NCBI RefSeq assembly: GCF_025024155.1 | Contig: NW_026251800.1 | Span: 62,001-126,000, forward strand | Reading direction: 5' to 3' | Source: Gamsiella multidivaricata | Taxonomy: Eukaryota > Mortierellomycota > Mortierellomycetes > Mortierellales > Mortierellaceae | DNA: 64,000 bases | In this document: positions 48,283-56,930 of the stretch, in pieces | Layout: each line of letters opens with the position of its first letter | Numbering within the stretch: position 1 is the stretch's first letter | Notes under the pieces: generated by a model | What the model was told of the DNA's origin: nothing | Database searches by the model: none | What the model saw: only the letters and a program-made list of their open reading frames with translations | Position numbers and translations under genes: made by a program

Positions 48283-50097
48283 ATGAATCAACTGTCCGCT
48301 GTCGATTCTGTGACAGGTGCTAGGAAAAGGATTGGGGAGCTGCTACGCGACGGAGTCAAGCAGAGCTCGTATCAGATCCTGGATGTTCTTGGCTATGGCA
48401 CCTATGGCTGCATCTATCTGGCCAAGACTATCTCCACCGTCCCCGGCACTGTCCCAGAATACAAGGCCATCAAATGTCTTTCCAAAAATGGACTCAGTTC
48501 AACTCAATTGCTCCTCCAGCGTCAAGAAATTGACATCCATCTATCCCTTTCCTCTCCCATGAACGGATACCACCCGCACATTGTTGACATGTCGTCTGTG
48601 ATTGAGACCAAGGACTCCCTGTACTTGGTCATGGAGTACTGCTCTGGTGGAGATCTCTACGATGCCATCACGTCCCAGCATGCCGTCGCACGCGATTCCG
48701 GCGTTGATTTTACGCCCCTCGTCAGCTTGCCTGGTCGCTTCCTCGATGTCCACTCAGACAGCTCTGTCTTGGATGCCATGGCCCAGATCATCTCCGCTCT
48801 AGCGCATGCGCACACACACCAGGTCTTCCACCGCGATCTCAAGCCCGAAAACATTCTTGTCGCCAGTGATGGGTCTTTGAAGCTGGCTGATTTCGGCCTT
48901 GCGACCAAGGAACGCGTTTCGACCGATTTTGGCTGTGGCAGCTCATTCTACATGGCCCCGGAGCAGCAGCCCTCCCGCATATTGGCTGGCCGCCGCCCTT
49001 ACCTGCCGGCTAAGTCGGATGTCTGGTCCCTCGGCATCATCTTTTTGAACTTGCGCTTTGGTCGCAACCCCTGGAAGTTGTCTCGTGTGGACGTGGATGC
49101 GACCTTTGCTGCCTATGCCCAGGATCCCAATGTCTTGCGTGAAATGTTCCCCGAGCTCTCGATGAGCGCGCTCTATTTTTTGCAGCGCGTCCTTTGCGTC
49201 GATCCTAACGAGCGTGCCGATTGCTACGAGGCTTTGGAGCTCATCCAGCGCATCGATACCATCGTTGGCGATAGCGATATGTTCACCAAGAACTCTGCGT
49301 CGATGGAGAACTGCAACGAAGAACGCGTTGATCGCGATTTGGCCCTGGATAATTCCTCTGTGGGTTCGTCCCGCTCTTCTGGATCGTCCTGCGATGATTC
49401 TACGTCGAATTGCTCAGAAGATGACGAGGAGGAGGACGAGATCGACTCGATGTTCCGTATGGAAGACGATTTTGGCGCTTACCGCCCCGGTTTGAAGAAA
49501 ACCGGTCGTACGCGATCCTCTTCATCCAGTTGGTCTATGGCGTCCTCGCGCCATTCGGGCAAGTCCTGGTCCGACATGGTTGAGGAAGATGAAATGGACT
49601 TTTCGCTCCCTGTCGAATTTGAAGAGATTGATATGGCGAACAAGATGCCTTCCGAGCCGCAACCGGCTACAGGCGCGAACCTCAGTAAAAGCGACAATGC
49701 TCAAAACACTCACCTTGATGACTCCGATAATGACTACTACTTCCACCACCACCACCACCACCACCACCACTCAGAATGTTATGACTCTTATATTAATCGC
49801 CATTATCAACAACCACACCCCCAACAACACCAACAACTCAACCATCGCCAACTATTTGCAAATCAAATCGAGAACGGTTCAATCGACAATGGCCATCAGC
49901 TGTCTTCGTCCTGGTCATCGTCCTCAACCTGGGTCAATGATGACTTTTGCTTTGATTTCGCGCAGACGGGCTTCACCAAGCTTTCGGAGCTGGTGTTCCC
50001 GGGCAGCAGTCTACCGAGTTCGCCCCCGATATCCGCCTCAGGCCTTATGGGCGGGTATCCCTTTGGGTCCAACAGATTCCTTTCAAACCCACCATGA
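48283..50097 (+). CDS. Serine/threonine protein kinase, Ran1/Ksp1-like
   Basis: 604 aa in one exon. The start 'MNQLSAVDSVTGARKRIG' is the first ATG of the frame after a stop-rich leader. The kinase domain (about residues 30-330) has the Gly loop 'LGYGTYGCIYLA', Lys in 'YKAIKCL', 'HRDLKPENILVASDG' and 'LADFGLAT'. These are followed by 'GSSFYMAPEQ', 'KSDVWSLGIIFLNLRFGRNP' and the subdomain XI Arg in 'DPNERADCYEAL'. 'LNLRFGRNPW' is characteristic of the fungal Ran1 (Pat1)/Ksp1/Sks1/Vhs1 group, which links nutrients to meiosis or growth. The C-terminal half is disordered, Ser/Asp-rich, with a run of nine His (about 49,744-49,770) and Gln/His-rich sequence. Lack of introns contrasts with neighbours. 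Substrates unknown. Confidence 0.9.
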   Translation: MNQLSAVDSVTGARKRIGELLRDGVKQSSYQILDVLGYGTYGCIYLAKTISTVPGTVPEYKAIKCLSKNGLSSTQLLLQRQEIDIHLSLSSPMNGYHPHIVDMSSVIETKDSLYLVMEYCSGGDLYDAITSQHAVARDSGVDFTPLVSLPGRFLDVHSDSSVLDAMAQIISALAHAHTHQVFHRDLKPENILVASDGSLKLADFGLATKERVSTDFGCGSSFYMAPEQQPSRILAGRRPYLPAKSDVWSLGIIFLNLRFGRNPWKLSRVDVDATFAAYAQDPNVLREMFPELSMSALYFLQRVLCVDPNERADCYEALELIQRIDTIVGDSDMFTKNSASMENCNEERVDRDLALDNSSVGSSRSSGSSCDDSTSNCSEDDEEEDEIDSMFRMEDDFGAYRPGLKKTGRTRSSSSSWSMASSRHSGKSWSDMVEEDEMDFSLPVEFEEIDMANKMPSEPQPATGANLSKSDNAQNTHLDDSDNDYYFHHHHHHHHHSECYDSYINRHYQQPHPQQHQQLNHRQLFANQIENGSIDNGHQLSSSWSSSSTWVNDDFCFDFAQTGFTKLSELVFPGSSLPSSPPISASGLMGGYPFGSNRFLSNPP

Positions 50098-50565
50098 CTC
50101 TCCTTGAGGTGGTAATTTTTTTTTGTCCTCTTTTTTTTTTTTTTTTGACTTGCTAAGGATGACGCCTCATTTTTTTTTTGGAGCTTGTATCATTTTTGGT
50201 TCTCGGCATCTAGTTTATTGTAAACCATCTCATGAGAGATTGAGAACCTGGTAGCGCTTGTAATAAAAAGTAGACCATATAGTGTCATTCTCATAAGGAC
50301 ACAGTAATGTTGGAGCTATGTATTTTCATGAATGCTTTGCCTTGCACGACAGATCCTAGCCGCACGACACAGCCCACGTCTCTTATCAACCAATGGACGC
50401 GCGTCCCTGACGAGCGGCAGTGCTGCCAGTAAGGTACCCCGAAAGTGCAAAAATCCACCATCATTACCACCCATCTCCCACAAAAATAAAAAATTCTTCT
50501 GCCTTTCGCACTTCACACTTCTCAAAACACATTCCTCATTTATTCCTTCATTTGGCCGTACAGGC
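50098..50565. other. Kinase 3' flank and annexin promoter
   Basis: 468 bp. The first part has T-runs (T10 and T18 near 50,116-50,146), as in a 3' untranslated region. The second part leads into the annexin start and has no coding signature. Confidence 0.5.
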
Positions 50566-52513
50566 ATGTCCTACTACCCTCCCAACCAACCCGGCTACGG
50601 ATACCCTGCCTACCCGCCTCCACAGCAATACGCCGCCGGTGTCCCCGTAGGGGGATACCCTCCTCCCATGTCAGCCCCAGCCCCGGGCGGATACCCTCCT
50701 GCTTACCCTCCTCAGGCGCCCCCGTCAGGCGGCGCTTACAGTTATCCTCCAGTGGGTCTTCCAGGATACCCCCCAGCTGTACAGCCCGCCGCACCCTACG
50801 GATACTCAGTGTCACAAACTGCGCCTGCACCTGTGCAAGCGCCGTATGGGTACCCTGCTCCTGGAGCAGCACCCCCAGTTGCGCAGATGCAACATGCACC
50901 GACCATGGCATCAATGCAGCATGCTCCGACAATGATGGCACCCGCTGGACCGAGTTACTTCCAACCTGCGGCAGGAATGAGTAATGTGCCGACGCCTCAG
51001 CAGGACGCGGAGACAATCCATCATGCGTGCAAGGGATTCGGGACGGACGAGAAGCGGGTTATCGGTGTTGTTGGTAAGTTCGAGCGCTTTTCTTCTAAGT
51101 GGCGAAGGGCGTATGAGGGCCTTATTGTTTCGTTATGATGGTACATCCATAATCGAAAACTGACCCACTTATTTTGCCACTTTGGCACTACAGCTAACAG
51201 GACGCCAGAGCATCTGATGATGGTGTCTTCGGTGTACAGGCAATTCTATGGACGAGATTTGGTCGAAGTGTTGGATAAGGAGACCAGTGGGCATTTTGGA
51301 AGGACCCTGCACTATCTGATCCTCCCACCTCTCTCCCTCGACGCTGAGCTTCTCTATAATGCTTGCATTGGAGCGGGGACCAACGAACGGGTATGTTGCT
51401 TATTTGAGCGTCTCAATGTTCTCTCCCTGTTTAAAAAGAGAAAAAAATATCATGAAATGATGTACGAGTCATCCGACCCGTTGGACGCAACGACAACAAC
51501 AGCAGCAGATGACACAAGACGAAGCCCAAAAATACACGCAACGCAGTAAAGAACGAACTGGACTTAGTTTGGTCAACTCTCTTATTCTTACTCTTTTTTT
51601 TTTTTATTTTATCTTTTTTTATGAATGTATAGTGCTTGATCCAGATTCTACTTGGAAGGACAAACGCAGATATGGCTCAGCTCAAGAGCATGTTCCAAGC
51701 GAAATATCACAGGTCGCTTGAGAGCGTTGTCAAATCTGACGTGAGCGGATATCTCGAGAAACTGTTTGTCGTTGCTATGCAGGTAAAATGATCTCTCTCT
51801 TTTTCTCTGGCCATTGTTTTTGACCATCGTAGGAGGAGGAACATTCCTCGGGAAAAGGGACTGCGGAGGAATGTGCCATCAACTCTAATGCCAATTTTTC
51901 CTTTGGTCTTTACTTGCGCAGGGCATGAGAGATGAAATGGGGCATTATCAATACAACGTCGAGGCTGATGTCCACAGCTTGTACAAGGCTGGAGAGGGCC
52001 GTCTGGGCACCGACGAGTCACATTTCATTCACGTCCTTTGTAATAGACCCGATGCCCACCTGCGAGCCGTCTTTCAGCAGTATCAGATGCGATACAAGAA
52101 AAAGTTCACGAAAGTCATCAAGAAGGAGTTCTCAGGCTGGATCAAAACCGCCCTTTGCTACCTTGGTATGTTGCGACACTCCACTTTGATGTCACATTGT
52201 AAAGATTGTTAAAGAGTGAAAAAAAAAAAAATTCCTGATCAATTTTATCGTTCTTGTAGTCAACTGGATAAATAGCCCTGCGCACTGCATTGCCAAGAAC
52301 TTGGAAAAAGCCATGGAGGGCATGGGCACGGATGATCAGTCGTTGACGCGCTTGCTTGTCAGGAACCGGACCCAACCCTTCTTGAACTCGGTTAAGGCCG
52401 CATACCTTACAAAGTACAAGCGCACGCTGCGCGATAGAATCAAGGGCGAAACCAGTGGAGACTATCGCCGCACACTACTTGCGGTTATTGGCGAGCCAGA
52501 GCACTCTGCGTAA
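50566..52513 (+). CDS. Annexin with Pro/Gly/Tyr-rich N-terminal tail
   Basis: Five exons: 50566-51073, 51194-51390, 51633-51782, 51922-52165, 52260-52513. They total 1,353 nt (450 aa). The first 140 residues are Pro/Gly/Tyr/Ala-rich ('YPPNQPGYGYPAYPPPQQYA') with a repeated MQHAPTM. Four annexin repeats follow. Repeat 1 has 'CKGFGTDEKRVIGVVG', repeat 2 'LLYNACIGAGTNER' joined to 'CLIQILLGRTN', repeat 3 'AGEGRLGTDESHFIHVL', and repeat 4 'MEGMGTDDQSLTRLLV'. The G-T-D-E type-II calcium sites are best preserved in repeats 1, 3 and 4. Repeat 2 ends in N-E-R. Fungal annexins bind acidic phospholipids in a Ca-dependent way; the tail resembles annexin A7/A11 and may drive condensation or partner binding (inference). 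Confidence 0.93.
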
Positions 52514-52732
52514 AAATGGAAATTTAATATGGTTCTGTTGTGCATTTCACTCTGCTGAATTTTATTATATTCAGAGTAGTTTTCATCCATTTTGCTGCTT
52601 GAATAAATATTTTCGCATAAAAGAAATTATTGGTCAGAGCTGCAAGCCTTGTGCGACCAAAAAAAAAATTCACGTCCTCCCAACTGCTTCCTCACTCACA
52701 ATACATACCCCCGCCATCCCTATTATTTTCCC

Positions 52733-52813
52733 ATGCCCAAGAAGAGACACCGTCTCAGCGAGCGCCAGCTCCTCATAGAGGAGTACGAGTGCGGCTTCCT
52801 TCAAGCCTGCTAA
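52733..52813 (+). pseudogene. Possible remnant of a transposase N-terminus
   Basis: A 26-codon frame reading 'MPKKRHRLSERQLLIEEYEC' then a stop. A basic start followed by 'LSERQLL.EEYE' is reminiscent of the beginning of Harbinger-type transposases. No downstream catalytic sequence is found before 53,800. Short and uncertain. Confidence 0.25.
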
Positions 52814-53034
52814 GGCTACATCTAGGGACCCAAGCTCCGTTCTCAATTGCTACGATTGCTACCATACATGCCCTGGGCATATGGGTCAGTCCTTCTGCAG
52901 TTCTATCAGACGCGTCAACGTTGTTTTTGTTATGACTAGTCATCTTGTTGATGGAGGTGAAGGAAAAGAACCCAAGCGCGTAGATATTTATTCTGGCGAG
53001 AGAAGAATTTTTTCTCGAATATCATGCAACGTAG

Positions 53035-53131
53035 AGTCCTCGCCAATAAGTGTCAGCACCAAAATTTTTAGAATAAAATTCAATTCAAAAACTCATCAAG
53101 CCACAAATTCCAACCTTTTTTATCCCCAAAA
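53035..53131 (+). repeat. Left arm of an imperfect inverted repeat
   Basis: It begins AGTCCTCGCCAATAAG and includes AATTCAAAAACTCATCAAGC and CACAAATTCCAACC. The reverse complement of 53480-53574 matches over about 95 bases with roughly a dozen differences and small gaps. Confidence 0.75.
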
Positions 53132-53479
53132 CGTGCGCATGTTTTCAATTTGCTCAACCTATCTATTTTAATTATCGCGTCTTCGCTCCTGTAGTCAGAA
53201 TACACGGGTTGAAAACTCCAAACGCCATCATCATCGCGCTTCACGTTATGGTAACCATCGGTGGTATCGTCTTCTAAATCATCCGTGGATGATGGCTCCA
53301 TAATGAGAAGTCGCTCGTGGTCGTAAGGGTCACGATGCTGATTGAGTTGGAAGATGATGCGCCAGCAGCATGTCCCGGCCGTTTACATGCAAATTGTGCG
53401 GAGGAGCGAAATTTTGCTAAAATTTTTTTTGAATTGATTTCTTATTCTAAAAATGCAAGGTCCTCGACCATCGGTTTTG

Positions 53480-53574
53480 GGGAACAAAAAAAGGGTGGAA
53501 TTTGTGGCTTGGTGAGTTTTTGAATTGAACTACTATTCTGAAACTATTGGTGCTGGCCCTTATTGGCGAGGACT
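53480..53574 (-). repeat. Right arm of an imperfect inverted repeat
   Basis: The reverse complement starts AGTCCTCGCCAATAAG and pairs with the left arm. A second, shorter match to the same arm lies just inside, near 53,430-53,458 (AATTGATTTCTTATTCTAAA), suggesting a nested or rearranged structure. The about 540-bp unit could be a non-autonomous element; no clear target duplication was found. Confidence 0.7.
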
Positions 53575-53828
53575 TTACACCGTTGAGGAGTATTCACGAA
53601 CCAATGGATGCCTCATACCGAATATTATTCACCTCAACCTTAATCGGACTCTGAGTACCATTCAAGCGCGAATTGAAGTAAATAAGTGAATTGGTGAAGA
53701 GGATTCCATTGGATGATAATGGCGTTGAGATCAGCCAGTAGAATTCAAAGTTTACTTCCTCGTTATTCTTCGTTCACAAATGATGGCGAAGGGAATTCAC
53801 TTTTCTCTTTGTTCACACACCTCAAGAT

Positions 53829-55064
53829 ATGCTTCGGGCTCGACCAACACTCAGACAACGACTCATCAGCGCCTGCCTTCAGGAGTTCTTCTTGGCATGC
53901 GGTGTAGCACTCGTTCGCATGGAGCACTCCCTTCCGGTCAACATCCATCAGGTCGAGGCATATGCCTTGCTGGTTACGCACCTATATCAACACCGGTACC
54001 TACTACCTCGGGGCCGCAGACCAACTTCGGCAGATTTGAGAAGGGTACTCGATGAGTACAATGATAACGACTTCAAGGCCATCATACGCTTAACACCTAT
54101 CGAATTCCAAGACATGGCAGAGCTGTTCGCTGGACACTACGGCTTAGTGGAAAGGGATTACGACGACGAGGATGGGCTATCGAACATCAAGCTGCGGCTC
54201 AACATCACACTGTTTCGCCTTGGCACCAAAGGTATATCGATAAAGAAGGTTGCGTGGATTTTCGGTGTCAACGAGGGGTCCGTTCACGGTTATACCTGGT
54301 GGTGCATCGAGGCTATTGACGCGATGGCGGAGAACTTTGTGGTTTGGCTGGACCATCAGAGACGGGCGGAAATAAGCCGATGGTCCAGAAAGGAGAAGGG
54401 CTTTCCAAACTGCATTGGAGCTGTGGATGGCGTTCCTTTTCCATTCGATATGGCTCCGAAGTACGAGACTAAGACTTGGAACACGCGTAAATACAGGTAT
54501 GCAATGGGTGCAACTGCCATCTGTGATCATATAGGTCGCTTTATCTACGCGTCCACCGGCTACATCGGATCAATGCATGACTTCACGGCATACAAGGACA
54601 CTTCGCTTTACAAGAGAAAGGACGAGTTCTTTCGAAGAAAAGAGTATCTGCTTGCAGATGCCGCCTATGCCCTGACCACCACAGTTATTCCCCGATACAA
54701 GAATGCTACCGGTGACCAAGAGGTCTTCAACGCGCTTAATGGTATTGCCTGCGTCAAGATCGAGCATGCTTTTGGCAAGCTAAAGCGCAAATTCCAATCG
54801 CTACACAACCTACTAATATGCATCGACTCCAAGAGAGACATTCGCAAGGCATCCCAGTGGATCGTAGCTTGCATGGTGTTGCACAACTTTATTCGCAGGG
54901 ATGCTCAGGAAGAGATCGTAGACGAAACGGTCGTTAGAGATATAGCAGCGCGACTTCGAGCAGATGATCAGCAAATACCAGAAGAAGCAGAGGAACAGAA
55001 TGAGAGGCAGCAAGGGGTGGAGAGAAGGGAGAAAATAAAGAGATGGGTGCTTAGACACCATTGA
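53829..55064 (+). CDS. Harbinger DDE transposase, element 2
   Basis: 411 aa in one exon starting 'MLRARPTLRQRLISACLQEF'. A helix-turn-helix-like unit is 'KKVAWIFGVNEGSVHGYTWW'. The triad is first Asp in 'CIGAVDGVPFPF', second Asp in 'YLLADAAYALT' and Glu in 'VKIEHAFGKLKRKFQSL'. 'TGYIGSMHDFTAYKDTSL' corresponds to the GSxHD.xAYR motif of element 1. All catalytic residues are present and the frame is unbroken, so the enzyme may be functional. It shares the same fold but little sequence with the transposase at 35.5 kb. Confidence 0.92.
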   Translation: MLRARPTLRQRLISACLQEFFLACGVALVRMEHSLPVNIHQVEAYALLVTHLYQHRYLLPRGRRPTSADLRRVLDEYNDNDFKAIIRLTPIEFQDMAELFAGHYGLVERDYDDEDGLSNIKLRLNITLFRLGTKGISIKKVAWIFGVNEGSVHGYTWWCIEAIDAMAENFVVWLDHQRRAEISRWSRKEKGFPNCIGAVDGVPFPFDMAPKYETKTWNTRKYRYAMGATAICDHIGRFIYASTGYIGSMHDFTAYKDTSLYKRKDEFFRRKEYLLADAAYALTTTVIPRYKNATGDQEVFNALNGIACVKIEHAFGKLKRKFQSLHNLLICIDSKRDIRKASQWIVACMVLHNFIRRDAQEEIVDETVVRDIAARLRADDQQIPEEAEEQNERQQGVERREKIKRWVLRHH

Positions 55065-55087
55065 CCATTGAAGCGCATAGCCACCGA

Positions 55088-56488
55088 TTATGACTTCATA
55101 GTTTCCACCACCACCCGACTCCCATCCTTCTCACGCCTAGCAAGATAGTCAGACCTCTCCTTTGTGAATGCCGCCACCTCGCGCTTGAATTCTACCACCT
55201 CGCGCTTGAATTCTACCACCTCCTGCTTGAATTCCTCTCTTAATCGTTTTAATTCGTTCCTCTCTATCTCCTTCTCCATTTTGATGCTTCTCTTTTCCTC
55301 TTCGAGGTCTTCTCGGCTCTTTGCCAATATCTCCTCCTGCTTGCGTATCAACTCTGTCCAGCCTAGAGTGACATTACTTGCATTGTCGCCCGCGTTTGTG
55401 TTGGTATTTCCAGCGTTGATGAACGCTCCTCTTATCGCATCAAGGGTCGCCTAGAAGGAGTCTGGTAGGCCGTCGTTACCCTTTCGACGCTTTCCTGCTG
55501 TCCTGGCGTGCGCTGCACCTCTCTTCGCTGGCGTGGCCCTCACATCGCTATCATCCTGGACAGCAGTAGTTTGATTATCCTCATCCTCATCCGTCTCTAT
55601 TACTTCTGGGGAAGACTCTCTGTTGTAGTATTCCTCATCTCTGCGGTTGCATGTCTCTCTTGGAGGAGGAGGATCCCTTGCCAACGTACCTCCCCATACT
55701 GCATCAAGTCGATCAAAGGGAGGGCATAAGATGAGCATTTCCTTGCGAAGCGCGTCAACATCTCTCGTCTCTCCTCCTCCAGTGACCTCCGATAGTGCTT
55801 TGGCAGCGTCGTACTTCTTCCTTGCATTGATGATCCTGTACTTCACATGGTTGTTGTCCCAAGTCACCCTGTGTTTATCGTAAACAGCCTTGCTGATCTC
55901 GTCATATAAATCGATTGCTCTCTGACCAGCCACTGGATGTTTCTTGTTGAGTCTCTCGTGATTGTAAGGATCGGTTATCCAGTCCAAGAATGTCTCCATG
56001 CCCAATGTGTTCCAAAAGGTCTTGGCGCGCTTGGCTTTGATAGATGTATCAGCTTCAATTCGGGGATCTGGCGTGGGCGAAAGGCGAGCAGGCTGCAAGG
56101 CGGATGTTGTGGCGCGTGCAGCTTGTGCCGACGGCGTAGGAAGTAGAAGGGGCAGGGATAGCTGTTGCATGGTGCTTGGTATGGCTGACTGAGAACGAGT
56201 GAAAGGCGGCTGGTTGGCCCGCAAACTATTCATGTCGTGCACCTTAGACGACTGTCCGACGGGGTGAAAGAAGCGGTAAGATTCCGAAGAATGTGCGTAC
56301 CGATGAGGCTGGACAAAGTGGGACGAGCTGTAAAGATTCTGCTGCCCGTTCGAAAAGGAGAACTGTTGATGAGCAGACAGAGGTGGTTCGGCGAGCGCTG
56401 AGTAGTAGGGAAACGGATCATTGGTAGGTTCAATAGAGGCGTTTGAGGGAGCAGGTGAGGTAAGGTATGGTGGAGGCTGCTGCTGCAC
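55088..56488 (-). CDS. SANT-like accessory protein of element 2, frame interrupted by a TAG
   Basis: The reading frame runs from about 56,500 down to 55,088 but contains one in-frame TAG at 55451-55453. The first part is Gln/Pro/Ser-rich. A trihelix/SANT-like domain includes 'AKTFWNTLGMETFLDWITDP' and 'VTWDNNHVKYRIINARKKYD'. A basic stretch 'AGKRRKGND' precedes the stop. After the TAG the same frame continues with 'ATLDAIRGAFINAGNT' and a coiled coil ('EEFKQEVVEFKREVVEFKRE') to the stop at 55088-55090. Element 1 has a coiled coil in the same place, so the downstream part belongs to the gene. Either a nonsense change has split it, or a 93-nt in-frame intron (about 55543-55451, GTGAGG...TTCTAG) removes the stop. 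No in-frame ATG exists before the glutamine tract; 'MKNESEFLLSS' at 56553 is in another frame. Confidence 0.65.
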
Positions 56489-56930
56489 CTGCTGCTGGTG
56501 CTGTGATTGTAGGGAGAAGTGGAAGAAAGGAGAAATTCACTTTCGTTTTTCACTTCGATTTGGAGAAAACATCAAAAAGATAATATCGTCAACGATTGGA
56601 TAACTTTGTTACCGAAGGTGAATATACTTGTGGCTTGAATATGTGTGAGCGACGAATGAAATTACAAGTTTACTTTTTACTTTTCACCTTTTGTGCACTT
56701 GAATGGTATTCTGGCTAGAAAATAGAAATAAAAATTGGCACTACTCAAATATCTCGACGATAAAAATTTAAACATGGATTCCGTACCAGCCTCCATAACT
56801 GCAAACACAGCACTTAAAACGCGTGCTATTTTTTTTTTTTTTTTAATTTATTTCATTGCTTTGTTATAATCAATACGGATTTAACCCTATCTCCTTAATT
56901 TTCGTCTTCCTTTCCTTTCTATTCCTTCTC

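Larger units (their letters stand above)
52514..53655. other. Region of transposon debris between annexin and Harbinger element 2
   Basis: It contains a short transposase-like start (52733-52813), an imperfect inverted repeat pair (53035-53574), and a 73-codon minus frame (53080-53301) that partly overlaps one arm. AT-rich and stop-rich. It looks like old nested mobile DNA. Confidence 0.5.
53656..56708. mobile_element. PIF/Harbinger-type DNA transposon 2 (about 3.05 kb)
   Basis: It encloses a plus-strand DDE transposase and a minus-strand SANT-like protein that converge, as in element 1. The ends share TACCATTCAAG(C/T)GC in inverted orientation. Beyond that the match is weak, so the exact borders are provisional and I could not find a convincing target duplication (flanks are GAG and TTC). 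The transposase differs clearly from element 1, so this is a separate lineage. Confidence 0.65.
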
